A stretch of DNA of 64,000 bases, taken from positions 32,519,023 through 32,583,022 of the forward strand of contig CM039510.1 of NCBI GenBank assembly GCA_022432975.1, given 5' to 3'. Shown here piece by piece: positions 23,504 through 35,810 of the stretch (positions within the stretch are counted from its first letter, which is position 1; the number at the start of each line of letters is the position of its first letter). The notes below the pieces were generated by a model that made no database searches, was not told where the DNA came from, and saw only the letters and a list, made by a program, of their open reading frames with translations. The DNA is from Begonia masoniana. Its lineage: Eukaryota; Streptophyta; Magnoliopsida; Cucurbitales; Begoniaceae. The position numbers and the translations under genes were made by a program.

Positions 23504-25857
23504 AATGAATCAATCCTTCCCCTCGAGAAAGTGGGTTTCTGGGCGCCATGCTGGGGCAGGAACTCATCCTCTCTTAAACGACATCGTTTTTACAAATAAT
23601 AAAAAAATTAGAAGGCATGAATTATACAAAATTTACATGGTAGTAAAAATAAATTGTTTTCTTTTAATATTATTAGTAGACATTAATAAAAAAACTGACT
23701 CTTCAACTTTAGAAAAGTCACATTTTTATTTCAACCACATCCCCAACCTTTTGACTTTCTATCATTAGTTGGAAACCACATCATACATGCGTAATATGCT
23801 TTGTTTTTGCTCTCAAGTCTCACTCATCACCACAATCCTCCACCTCGAAATTCCAATATTGACACGGAGGTTCTTTCAAGAATAGAGAGATAAATGAACA
23901 AGGGAGTAGAAAATGCAGTTTAGAAAATATGGGAGGCCAGACGGAGGAGAGAAGAGAGAGAGAACGTGACCTGAAACGATGCTTCAATGAAGATATAAGA
24001 GCAAAAATGACGATACGTAGTATGAAATTTTCATTTCCCATAAGAAAATAACGAAGAGAAACAACGGCATCAAATTTATATCATTCTCTGTTTTTAATTT
24101 AGGTATTTTATTTTATAAGTTAATTTATATTATATTGAACAGTTAAGTACTAATTAATTGACGATGAATATCCACGATTAAATGGATATTTTACGAGAAG
24201 TTATAATATGTAAATCTACATGTCATTAGAACAGATAAAATGTTGATTCTTCAAAAATTTTAACCAACCAACACATGTCACTGTAATAAAATATTAACAT
24301 GACAGAAGCCAAAAAATCTCATGCTATGACAGAGAAGACGAAGAGAGAGATTAAAGATGGACAGTGTCAAATAGAAAAATAAATTAAACTAACAAGATAA
24401 ATAAAATGAACAATCTGACTACAAATGAAGGGATAATATTTTAAAGATAGTAGAAGTGAGCATAATACAAGTGTCTATTAAAAGAAATTAAAAAAATAAT
24501 TAATGAATCTGAAGAGCGGAATGTGTTGTTATCTTTTTCATCCTGTGTCACTTCCTTTCGGTAATTTTATTTTTTTTATTATCTAAAATTTGTGGCGGTT
24601 CATTTCTTTCTCTTTTTAAATCTTTGATCAAACAAATGTTCCTATGGAGAACGCCCTGACTTGAGCATTGTCCTCCCAAACGGCTAGTATGTGGGCCATG
24701 ATGAAGCAGATGACAGAGTTCCTCATGGGCAGAGTCGAGGAACTCAGTGTGTCTATCAGAACTCGATTCCATCAACCGAACTCTAACGGGCTAGATGATT
24801 CCCAAAGTGGGAAGGAGTCGAACATCGAAGGGATGCTCTCATTGGCACTACTCTCTCACATGTATAGATCGTTATGAGTTAATGGAACATACTTTTTTAA
24901 TTTGGTATCCTAAATTATAATAATCTGTTTAAAATCATTTTTATTATTGTTTCATAAAAGCATTTAAAACATAAAACATATAAAACAACATACATTTTAT
25001 ACATTAAAAATTTACTTGAACATCAACGTCAGAGCACTAACACGGAAGCTACAAGTAGGACACTACATGTGACCTTTCAAAAAATTTTTTACAAAGGTAA
25101 AATAAACATCTCACCCAGACAAAAACATCATCTACCTTGATGGTTCGCCTATGTCTCTTCACAAACTTTATATTGTCTTATGTTTTCCCTTTCCGTGAAT
25201 GTTTTCGATATCTGAAAAATATGAATTATCCACATAATGAGCATTTAGCCCAGTAAATAAATCTAACACATAGAATAACTAATTCTAACTTTATTATCGT
25301 CATATAAGATTAATCACCATCTTCCATTACAATGAATCTTTGAAAGTTATATAAATCATATTCGTTTGAAAGTCATACAAATGCTATAAAAGTATGCGTG
25401 CTCGAAATCAATCTTTTGAAATTATTCAACCATTGTTTGAAATTATTTTCATCAAATAAATCCAATGCAAATCGAATGAATTTTGCATGATTAAACTCAT
25501 CTTTTTAAAAAAACTCCAATACATCTTTTAAGAACCAAATATTTTTGTTAAAAATGCAACACGCTCTAAACCCAACATGTATAACCATCACACAATCCTA
25601 CATGTTTCCAGACTTTCTCCGGCAGGGCTGTAGGACCCTATGCATTTCTTCCTCTCGAGGTTTAAGGATTTTCAACCCAAGGAGGACATTAAGTTGATCT
25701 TATTTTCATTTCCATGGTCATACACATCGCACATGAAGAGACAAGTCCAACAATTTGATTCATGTGTTACCAAGATTGTCAACTTCTTCTTTTCCTCAAA
25801 TGCATATTTTAACATATTTTATAAAGTTAATGTCATGCACATTTAAAACCATGTAAC
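23504..25857. other. Intergenic; one weak coding-like fragment
   Basis: AT-rich DNA. The frame 24668-24877 (SQTASMWAMMKQMTEFLMGR, then VEELSVSIRT) looks like a fragment of a retroelement gag or transposon protein, but no domain can be named. Nothing else supported. Confidence 0.4.
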
Positions 25858-27108
25858 TGTAGGATCGGTATTGTCTAAGAGGGGGGTGAATTAGACCCTT
25901 TTTAATTTTAATTTCTAATCTAACCAATTTCTCTCTTGATTAAACTTATAGATTTAACACAAGTAATCAATATAATGAAAAGAGAGAGAGAGAGAAATTT
26001 GACACCAGTATTTTTACGTGGTTCGGCCAAACTGCCTACGTCCACGCTCCAAGGCACCTCCTTGAAGATTCCTTACTTCTCCTCAACGAGAAAAACCTGA
26101 TCGAACTTACGGGCTTCGATCCACAGCCTTACACAATCCTGGATTGATCTTTACGGGCGTCAATCCACTGCCTTACAAGTTTTTCAGAATTGAAATACAG
26201 ATTAGTAATCTACAACCTCTCAAAACAGAATCTCAAGTTTTGGAATAGAGAGAGAGATGTAGGTAGCAGATTTTTCAGAGTATGATATTCGCAGATTAGG
26301 GCTCAGGATTCAAATTGGCAAAAGTTGTTTCTTCAAACTCTAACCTTAGCTTAAATACTCTGTCTGCAAAATCGGCTTGGCTTAAATGCTCCTTATCCAA
26401 TAATAGAAACTTTGTTACTGTTGGAGCAGTTCGTACATTTTCAAGTGGCCGTTGCCGTTTGTAGTTGCAAGTCGTCGTTGCCATTAATGTTCTGGAGTTA
26501 TGGCTGAAAACGACGTCACTGTAGCTTCGCGGCTAATTTGAATTCTGGCGGAAGACGAAGTTGATTTAGTCTTGAACCGCTATCGGATGATGAAGCTGTA
26601 AAACGCTTGAACCGGCACCGGAAGATGAAGCTTTAAAACGCTGACGTTTGATTAAGTCAAGGATATCTTCCGCCTTTGTCGTTTTGTGACCGGTAGAGTA
26701 ACTTGGTTGACACATCCGCCTTTGTCGTTTAGCGGCCGGAAGAGCAATTCCATTTACTCATCCGCCTTGTCGTTTAGTGAGCGGTGGAGTAGTTCGTTTT
26801 AGCTCATCCGCCTTGTCGTCTAGCGAGCGGTGGACTTCTTCATTTTAGCTTATCCGCCTTGTCGTCTAGCGAGCGGTGGAGTAATTCAATTTACTCATCC
26901 GCCTTTGTCGTTTAGTGAGCGGAAGTGTATTCTTGTAAATGACTCCGCTCTTGTCGTTTTGTGGCCGGAAGTGTATTCTTGTAAACGACTCCGCTCTTGT
27001 CGTTTTGTGGCCGGAAGTCTGATTTAAATTATTTAATATATTTCAGCCATGTACGCTTGATCACACGCATTAGATACTAAAATACCCTTATCAAGGGTAT
27101 TTCCAACA
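25858..27108 (-). mobile_element. Copia-type solo LTR (1251 bp) with U3 tandem repeats
   Basis: On the minus strand the block starts TGTTGGAAATACCC and ends GATCCTACA. Its 3' third carries the conserved Copia LTR block GGACGTAGGCAGTTTGGCCG, then AACCACGTAAAAATAC and a (CT)n tract. No internal domain, primer site or second LTR is adjacent, so it reads as a solo LTR. I could not find a matching 5-bp duplication, so the ends may be off or the flanks altered. A related, gap-truncated copy is at 62432 onward. Confidence 0.65.
26668..27025 (-). repeat. Eight 46-bp tandem repeats in the U3 of the solo LTR
   Basis: Unit starts (plus strand, TCCGC) are at 26668, 26715, 26761, 26807, 26853, 26898, 26944 and 26990, a period of 45-47 bp. 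Each unit has CCGCCTTTGTCGTTTAGTG followed by an AGCGG or GCCGG half, an imperfect inverted repeat. In LTR orientation they lie close behind the 5' end, where U3 enhancers sit. Confidence 0.93.
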
Positions 27109-29110
27109 GATTAAAACACAAATGCAAAATTCATACTTCTCATTTAATAAACATAATCAAATTATATTATCATAAACACACATTATCAAAAACATATTTA
27201 GACTTAAACATCAATTAAGTCAACAGTAACTCACCATTGCAAATCATTTTGAAAACCAGTATATCACATTGATTTAAGACAATGTTTTCAAAATATTCAT
27301 TTTTAACATCACAATACAATTTTAAAATATAAATTTTCATAAAACACCATTCATTTCATATCAAAACAACATCCATTTAATCACTTCAATCCACAATCAA
27401 AATTCTAAGTCTAATAAGAACCGATGACATAATTTAAATCTATCTCCACTTAAACAATGCAATAAAGGTTAAATTAGGTATTCTAAATGTAAGATTTACT
27501 TACCTATTGAATGTTCTTCCTCTCCCACAAAATTTCCACCTTAAAGAACTGATTTTTAGTCCTTTAAATTGCCTCCCCAAGCTAAGCAACTTTTTTTTGA
27601 GGAGCAAGTCCAAACTCTAACTTTTTCTCCCACTTTTTCTCTCTTCTTTCTCTCTTTTTCCTCTTCTCATTTTTGTTCTTCTTTCTCCTTTTCTTTCTTC
27701 TCCCCTCTCTAGTTTTGCATGAAATATGGCTGATCTTAAGCCCTTAAACAAATTTCTAGAGAGATCTAAGGGCAAAATTACTCTTTTGTCCAATTTATTT
27801 ATTAAAATATATTATTTTACATTTCTTTGCATGGTTGATTACAAAAATATAATGCTTAATTATCTTTTAATCATGCTTAACTTAAACTAACTCATTTAAA
27901 TTTAGTTCTAAGCTAATTACCAAGATTAACTTAATTAATCTTAATTAGTTAATCTTAATTACCCACTAATTACACTTTAATGACATTATTAGTCACTAAT
28001 CCTATAGTGACAGCTGTCAGCACCTGATTGGTTGTCTAATTAATTAGATGGCCACATACTCTAAGATGTTAGAAACAATTTTTCTTCAATAATCTTCTCC
28101 AAATTCTAACTTTAAGATGTAGTTTAAGACAATTTACCAAAACAGTGCAATTTAAAACGTAAACTGTATCCATTAAATGTAAAAGTAAATAACTTTTGCT
28201 ATATACATAAAAAATCTTTCTTTCCAAAGCCATTCTTTTCCTCTACATGTCTGGTTTAAGACCGTAAAATATCATAATAATCTAATTATCACAGCAAGAG
28301 TTATAGCACGTACAATCAAGTCTGTTCATACAAAACAATTTAGTTCTTAGCACTCTTAAGGATTTTAAACCATTTCTTCAAAACAACTTTCATAATTTCT
28401 ATTCATATATCATCCATAATAAATATCTATAATACATTATTGACAATAGAATATTGAAAGTTCAAACCATTACAGTGTCCCAAAGAGAGATCCTTGAGTC
28501 CCACAGGGAGGAACTTCAGGCCTAGAGAGAGATCCTTCAGTCCCAACGAGAGTTGAGGCAAATCGTCATGGATTGGATGGAGTACGACGAGGCTGACGAG
28601 GTCCCACCATAGATGCTGCTTTGTTCTAACACTCACACCCCTTCAAAAAAGTAAAAATGTCTTTTAATTATTTCTTTAAATAAGACATCATATTACAAAT
28701 TTTTATTATACCTAATTAACATTTCTATTGTTCTAATTTTCTTGTCTATTTTAATTACTTGTACGAACTACCTTGAGCAATTAATTTTGTGTAAAAAAGA
28801 GGATACATTTTCTCATTATGACGTTGAGTTTAAGTGTCCTTCAGTATTGTTAGAATTATTATATATAAAATATTATATGAAACAATTAATAAATAATACG
28901 CAAATGACGTGTCAATGTATATAAGATTAGGAATGAAAATTAGAACGTAAACAAAACATTACATTGAACAAAAAAATATTAGTCAAATATTGGTCCAACC
29001 AATAAATAACATGCCATAAATTGTGATTTATTCTATTTAGATTAGTTAAAAATAATGAAACTTTCCTCCCAAAAAGGGAGAAAAAAAAGAGAAAACTACA
29101 ATTTAGGCAC
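27109..29110. other. Intergenic, including a CT-rich leader-like stretch
   Basis: AT-rich. About 27590-27720 is a TTCTCTTTTTC-rich tract whose minus strand looks like an LTR leader, so old Gypsy LTR debris is likely here, but ends were not found. Confidence 0.4.
28469..28609 (+). other. Heptad-repeat coding-like fragment
   Basis: Four 21-bp units encode seven-residue repeats: SQREILESHREELQA, stop, REILQSQRELRQIVMDW, then MEYDEADEVPP and a stop. The pattern is coiled-coil-like. It has one stop and no start. Origin unknown, probably a transposon protein end. Confidence 0.35.
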
Positions 29111-30453
29111 TGATATTTAAAGTCGTTTACAATAGACACGTGAACTTTTTTTTTTTTTTTTTAAACAAAGTATGTCTTAATTTTTGGGCTATCAATAAAT
29201 GTATTATTGTCGTTAATTAGAATTTTAAATCTATCACATGTGATTAACTTTCTTTATATTTCTAGTCTATTTACCCAACTAAATATCATAAGTTCTTTTC
29301 TCTTGATAATTGTTGTACATGAACGTAAAAGATGATCAATAAATCACACATTTATAAATTAGAACATGCAAGATTTGTTAGAAGAATAAGAAATAAATTT
29401 CGTCACATACATTTTATGTGATGAATTTAACATATTAAATAACATAAAAAAATATTTATTGCTACAAAAAAAGAACGTTTATTTTGTTAAAAAAAATATC
29501 ACGTAAATAACCTCCAAGGTCAGATTTTAAATTTCATTAGGTCCAAAATATAACGATAACCAATGATACGTAAAATCATAAGATCACCTTGTCGTCTACG
29601 TAATCATTTCCCAAACGAAAGAAAACACCGAACGAATGCTAGAAGAATCTATCGATTAAAATAAGGAGGAAGGGAAGAGAAATTAAAAAAAAATAGATGG
29701 TAGCATTTTTTTGACCACTTCGATCTTCATCAGCTTACAATTCATCCAAGTTCTTGCTGGATCGGGTTAGGTCTGTCACTCTTCAACACAGTTCTAAATT
29801 GCCAGTACCTTGTTGGTCGGTTCGGTTATTGTCAGTTCTTGGTGATCCAAACTGAAAACCAAATCAATACAGTCGGTTCTTGCAATTTAGAACCGCATTT
29901 CGGTTTTTCCTTTATCAAAACTGACCTGAACCGGACCGATGTCACCGGTTTCGGTTTGGTTTCTGATTCCGGTTTGATTTTTGAACACCCCTATTAGATA
30001 ATGATATTTGAAGTCGTTTACAATAAACACGTGAACTTTTTTTTTTTAAAGTTAATTTTTTTGCTATCAATAAATGTATTATTGTAGTTAATTAGAATGT
30101 TAAATCTCTCACACAAGATTAATTTTCTTTGTATTTTGAATCCATTTACCCAACTAAATATCATAAGTTCTTTTCTCTTGATAATTGTTGTGCATGCACG
30201 TCAAAGACGATCAAGAAATCACACATTTATAAATTAGAACATGCAAGATTTGTTAGAATTAGAATAAGAAATAAATTTCGTCACATATATCGTCGTCTAT
30301 GTAATCATTTCCCAAACGAAAAAAAAACATCGAACGAATGCTAGAAGAATCTATCGATTAAAATAAGGAGTAAGGGAAGAGAAATTCAAAGAAAATAGAT
30401 GGTAGCATCTTTTTGACCACTTCGATCTTCATCAGCTTACAATTCATCCAAGT
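29111..30453. repeat. Tandem segmental duplication (copies 29111-29751 and 30002-30453)
   Basis: Both copies start TGATATTTAAAGTCG or TGATATTTGAAGTCG and end CAATTCATCCAAGT. Copy A has about 185 bp (29408-29592) absent from copy B. The two are separated by a 250-bp ACCGGTTTCGGTTTGG-rich segment (29752-30001) ending TTGAACACCCCTA, another hAT-like remnant. No coding content. Confidence 0.85.
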
Positions 30454-32175
30454 GGAGTCGCGTTTTTTGATTAATTTTATCCAATCACGCTCCTATTTGC
30501 CCTGTTTGGATGCCTAGAAAAGTAGGCGAGAAAGTGCGGGAAAAGGTGAATGTTAGTCTCCCTCTTGGGTTTCTTGTTGACTTAAATTGACTATTCAATT
30601 AGTTTTTCAAGAAAATATTATTTAAGTGAGAAATTTCCAAGTGCCCTTTTGACATTTGTGGATCCAATATCCCACTCTTCAATTTTATATTTAATATATA
30701 GTTTTATTTTATATGTTAAGGACATATTATGAGTAAATCAAACCCTGAAAATTATTTTGTTCGGTTTTTAAAAATTCATCTAATAACTCAACTATGATCC
30801 AATAATAACTCAACTATTATCTCTAGTTATTTAATTTTACCATGGTGTACTTCTTCCTCTTTAAAAATAAAGCCGATAACATTCGTGTTATTCTTCCGAG
30901 TTTTTTCGTTCATGTCTTCGTCAAACAATAATTCAATTTCTTTTTATGAAATAATCACATAGCTTACTAGAAGAATATGACGATATTTCATATTTATAAA
31001 TTTTGTTATTTTCTATAATTTTAAAATTATGTTTACTATGGATTGTAAAAATAGTTCAACATGCATGTAAATGAATTAATATCTACTAAACAGTACAATA
31101 TTATTTGCTTTGAATATAAATATGCACGAATTATCAAAAGATTTTATTTAAACTATTGTCTTCTATCTATGGTGTTGCCACATTACACATTAACTTACGT
31201 TCTTTAACACTTTTACAAAAAAAATAAAAAATAATAATTTCAAAATTTATAGAATAAAAATGAAGTTAAATGCATATTCTCAAAGGTAAAATATGATTTT
31301 TCATTTGTTTATTGATACTATAATTATGATAAGTTATAAAAAATTAGAATAATGTCCCACTTTTTTTTTGAATAATTAATCAAATATAATATTTATGCCA
31401 CCACACGAGACAATATTGTCTGGTGCGACGAGAATTATTAGAATTTTTATTAAAATTATAACTATAAGATTATAACGTAAATATAATATTACAGTCAATA
31501 TAATATTATTTCACGTTACGATAATTATTGGTCGGTCACGGTGGGTTTCGATAGAGAGGCAATCCTAACCATGTTTAAATATTTGCTAGTATGAAAAAGG
31601 AACAAGTTGAGTTAATTGCTATAATCACGAATCCCACTCCATTTCTTAATTCTCCAAAAAGATGTACATATTTGTCAACGTTACATCATGACTTTTGAGT
31701 TTACATCTAGTTTTAATATTATTTTGCATTTCTTAAAATAGTCAAACTCATGTTCAATTGACTTCTCTTCAATCTTAATTTTTTTCTCCATCTCTCGCCT
31801 AACCCACGTCTTAAATCATAGTACAAAGTTTGTCCAAACTCAACGACGTTTAATGTTGCTTGAAAAAGACCAAACAATGATCATCAAAGACTCAATATAC
31901 ACTAGTTTATATTAATGGTTTTTTTTAATCAGAGTCTATTAAGAGTTTTTTTTATATAAATTTATGAAATCCTGTAAAACATGATGTATTTTAGATATTC
32001 ATTGTGAATATTTTCTTTTGCCCGGGATTTTTTTTTTATGAAATGGTCCGGACGTTAAATCAGTGTTCGATTTTCGTTTTTCTTTTACAATTTATTGTTT
32101 GATTTCTAATAGTTGATTTCAGTTCCTAAACACAATCTACTATGCAAGAGAGTATTTCTAATTTTTATTTTAGGA
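30454..32175. other. Intergenic, nothing recognised
   Basis: Very AT-rich DNA with no coding signal, repeat boundary or RNA gene that I can support. Confidence 0.6.
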
Positions 32176-33016
32176 TAATAATCGATTTTAATCCTGTACT
32201 ATGCACTTTATTTCAGTTAGTTCCCTGTACTAAAAAAACCGGCAAACCAAACCATGTACTCTGATTCTGTTATCAGTTTTGACCTTCCATCAACAATTTC
32301 GTTATTCTCATGTAAAAAATTACCAAACGATATTGGATTCACTTGAAATTTTTACCACATCTTCACCACTTAATGAGAAGATAATTTGAAAATTTGCATG
32401 ATTTTTTAACACATGTACAATTTATTGTAATTTTATTTTAGTAATTTATAAAAATATTATAATAAATCATACAAGTTTTAGAAAATCACGAAAAAATTTT
32501 GATTATCTACCCATAATAAGGTGAACATGTGGAACAATTTTTCAAATAAATCTAATATTGTTTGGTATTTTGTTAAAAATTAATTTATAAAGTAAAGAAG
32601 AAACTAAAATTAATTTTAAAAAGTAACAAAAGAAGTTGAATTTATTTGAAAATGTTTCCACATGTTCACCACATCATGGGTAGATAATACAAAATTTTTC
32701 GTGATTTTCTAAAAATTGTATGATTTATTATAATATTTTTATAAAATACTAAAATAAAATTACAATAAATCGTATATGTGTTAAAAAATCACAAAAATTT
32801 TCAACTTATTTTCTCATCAAGTAGTGAACATGTGGTAAAAATTTTAATTGAATCTAATTTCGTTTGGTAATTTTTTAAATGAAGGTTTAACGAAATTGTT
32901 GATAGAAGGTCAAAACGGATAATAGAATCAAAGTACAGGTTTTAGTTTGTCGGTTTTTTTAGTACAAGAGGCTAACTGAAACAAAGTGTATAGTATAGGA
33001 TTAAAATCGATAATTA
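32176..33016. mobile_element. 841-bp foldback element (long inverted repeat)
   Basis: Two arms of roughly 390-415 bp read as reverse complements of each other across almost the whole element. The left outer end is TAATAATCGATTTTAATCC. The right outer end, read on the minus strand, is TAATTATCGATTTTAATCC. Matching inner blocks include GTGAACATGTGG with CCACATGTTCAC and GTAATTTTTTA with its complement. The centre (about 32560-32635) is AT-rich. No transposase. This fits a foldback or long-TIR MITE. I could not define a target duplication. Confidence 0.85.
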
Positions 33017-33625
33017 CTCTTTCTTTTATTATTTTGTAACTAGAGTTGAAAATTTAAGTAAAAAATCTAGTCGACTCCCATGCTGGTCCGACCGTCAACC
33101 CAGGGCTCCCGGGATTAACTGCCTTGATACACCTCAAGGTTGGTCGGGTATGATCAAGACCTGTCGACCGGCCGGTCAGCCTCTCTAGTTAAATTTGAAG
33201 AACAGACCGACAGTAAAGCTGTTAAAATAGATGATCTTAGCAATACTTTCAAGGAAACAGGGGCTGTCGGCGAGAGAATCGTTGGGCAAGACCATAAAGT
33301 TTTCATTTTGATACACGTGGTGATAAACGTTGCGATGGATTTAATGTTTTGACTAATGAAGGAATAAGACGTGTCAGAAACACTATTCCTGAAGACTGCT
33401 GCTTGATTTCTTAGAAAGTCAAAGGGTCAACGCATCTCCATCTTAAATCAATTTATAAAATACTCCCACTTGTTTCTTAAGTGTGACTAGTTTTAACCTA
33501 ATCCCGATTAACCTCTCTGTATATATATTACTCGTTCTTGTCCCTAAACCTCAAACAGCTAAAGTTGATGATCTTCGGCTCTCTCTCTCTGTCTCTCTCT
33601 CTCTCTCTACTGTATTTTTTGAGCC
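33017..33625. promoter_or_regulatory. Upstream region and leader of the MYB gene
   Basis: Contains TATATATATTA near 33520 as a possible TATA box and a (CT)n tract (about 33573-33610) just before the ATG at 33626. The stretch 33060-33350 is less AT-rich with one open frame of unknown nature, which is not called. Confidence 0.5.
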
Positions 33626-34551
33626 ATGGATATTGGGGTAAGAAAAGGGTCTTGGACAGTTGACGAAGACACTATACTCTTCAATTACGTTCACTTACAC
33701 GGAGAGGGACGGTGGAATTCTGTTCCACTCTCTGCTGGTTAGTTCTCTTCATCTTCTTCCTTCTTCCTTAGATTTTCCCTCGTTTTCTGGTCTCATAGAT
33801 CGAACCCATTTTTTGTAGGGTTGAAGCGAACTGGTAAGAGTTGCAGGTTGAGATGGCTGAACTATCTGAACCCAAGAGTCCGACGTGGAAACATCACCCT
33901 CCAAGAACAGCTCTTGATTCTTCAACTCCATTTTCGCTGGGGCAACAGGTGATATTTGTAAAGATTTGTTGACAGTAATTGTGTTTGAATCGTCGCTGAT
34001 TTTGATTTTGAAATTTTGATATTTTAAGGTGGTCGAAGATTGCTCAGTTCTTACCTGGTCGGACTGATAATGAGATAAAGAATTACTGGAGAACTAGAGT
34101 TCAGAAGCAAGCGAAGCATCTCAACTGCGATATAAACAGCAAACAGTTCAGAGATTCCATGCGTTTTGTTTGGATTCCTCGTTTAATCGAGAGAATCCAG
34201 TCGTCATCGGAATCCCCCATTTCTTTCTCCGATTGCAGCCAACGTTTCTCTCCGCCGACCACTTTCTCCAACTGTTCAGAGACCGCCATCGCCGACAGTC
34301 AAACTCCTCCGCTTGAGCAGATTGAAAACTCGTTTGTCTTTCCTACCTCGTACGCTCCTTCACCGGCCTCGGCTGATCAGGTCCGACCAATTTCAGCAGC
34401 TTCTCCTGCGTCGGAAATGGAATGGTCCTTCATTAAAGACGAGCTGGAAACTTCATTGTTTAACAGTGAGTTTGGAAAATGCAGCGACCCAATGGATGGC
34501 TCGTGGAACGAAGACGACTTATGGTTTTTGCAGCAACAGCTTTACGATTAG
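33626..34551 (+). CDS. R2R3-MYB transcription factor, subgroup 20-like (3 exons)
   Basis: Exons 33626-33737, 33819-33948, 34029-34551; 254 aa. R2 spans about residues 6-57 ([45 protein letters not shown]) and R3 about 60-108 ([40 protein letters not shown]). The stretch after R3 ([20 protein letters not shown]) and the C-terminal DDLWFLQQQ are typical of the MYB2/MYB62/MYB108/MYB112 group, which acts in abscisic acid, jasmonate, phosphate and senescence responses. The intron after the first R2 segment and the one in R3 are at the conserved MYB positions. The R2 tryptophans are present. The frame is intact. Confidence 0.92.
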
Positions 34552-35810
34552 AGCAATGAAGGCAGATAAAAACATATGTGAAGATCACCTAACTTTACAC
34601 GACCATTTTCAGATTCTCAAATTCTAGGATAATACTTTTGTGTTCTTGTTCTTTGAAAATAGAGAAAACAATTAAGTTTTCAAACATTATTTAAAAAAAA
34701 AAAAAAACTGTTTCAGAAAACAAAAACTTCTCCTCTCATTTTGATGTCATCTCTGGAAAGATCTTTCTCCTTCCTTTTCCTTTTTTTATTTTACGCAGAG
34801 GTAGCTGTCTTGCAGGTTTTCTTCCTTCCATGTCTGGTATTATTCTGGAATTTAATAAAATCCATTCATCGACCTCCCTCGAAGTCAATTTCCTTCTTCA
34901 TCACAAGAACTGATTCCCTCCAACATCACAAAAAAAAAAACGAACTTAGTCAGCTTAGCAAGAACTACTCAATATTTGTTATTATAAATATCAATTTAAG
35001 TGAGAGCTACGTTATTTGAGAAAATAAAAATTAAGTACTTTGTAAATAGAATTTTTCTTTTTAATTAGTAGTTAGTACAACGCATTTTAAGTTAACTTTA
35101 AAAATAAATTTGTGCATAATTATGATCAAAATAGATAATATTATACCAGAGTTCGGTGGTATTTTTGAAAGTTGACTTCGTCATTGGTGCCAATGCCATG
35201 CCATCAGCATACTGACTACATATCGACTGTAAATAGACCAAATGTCGTCTTTCTTTCAGCTGATGTACTTACTTTGCCCCACCACCTCTATACAGTCTCG
35301 AGTCTTCTACTACACGTGTCTCTCAGTTGAAACACGGGGATGCAAGAAATGGAATACAGCTGTGTCTTCACCACCATCAAAAGTGGACGACATTGGTCTT
35401 ACTCGTTTCTTGCTCGTGTATACATACATAGCTTGGGGTCCCTGGCCCCATTTCAGGACAACTTTCTCCAGTCATGGCCATTTCAGAAGGCTCCTCTACT
35501 GGCTTTAATGGAGCTTCAGCAACTTTTCAGAACCCATATCCAAAAGGGTTTCGTTCTACCAATTGGATTTTCACGTATCCATACATTTAACTAGCGTGAA
35601 AAGTTAGAGTTAAGTATTGTGCGCTAGAGTCGCAAAATTTATTGTTATATTTCGATATTCACGTGAAACTATTTTGTTTTTTGATTTATTATTTGATCTT
35701 TGACATTAGAGGAATGTGTGTTTTGAAGATGACAAAGCAGTGGAATACATCTGTTTTTGGTTTAGCCACTGCATATAAAGAATAGCATCGTCCTTGTCGT
35801 TTTGACTGAC
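34552..35810. other. Intergenic: MYB 3' flank and pectinesterase promoter
   Basis: No gene recognised. GCATATAAAG about 40 bases before the pectinesterase ATG is a plausible TATA box. A moderately GC-rich stretch at 35230-35590 has overlapping open frames without recognisable domains. Confidence 0.5.

Noticed and set aside
28427..28636. Minus-strand 69-aa frame with LKDLSLG repeats
   Set aside because: The plus strand of the same minisatellite gives a more protein-like heptad pattern; the minus frame is a shadow.
33140..33352. 70-aa frame upstream of the MYB gene
   Set aside because: No homology recognised and no supporting gene structure; treated as promoter region.
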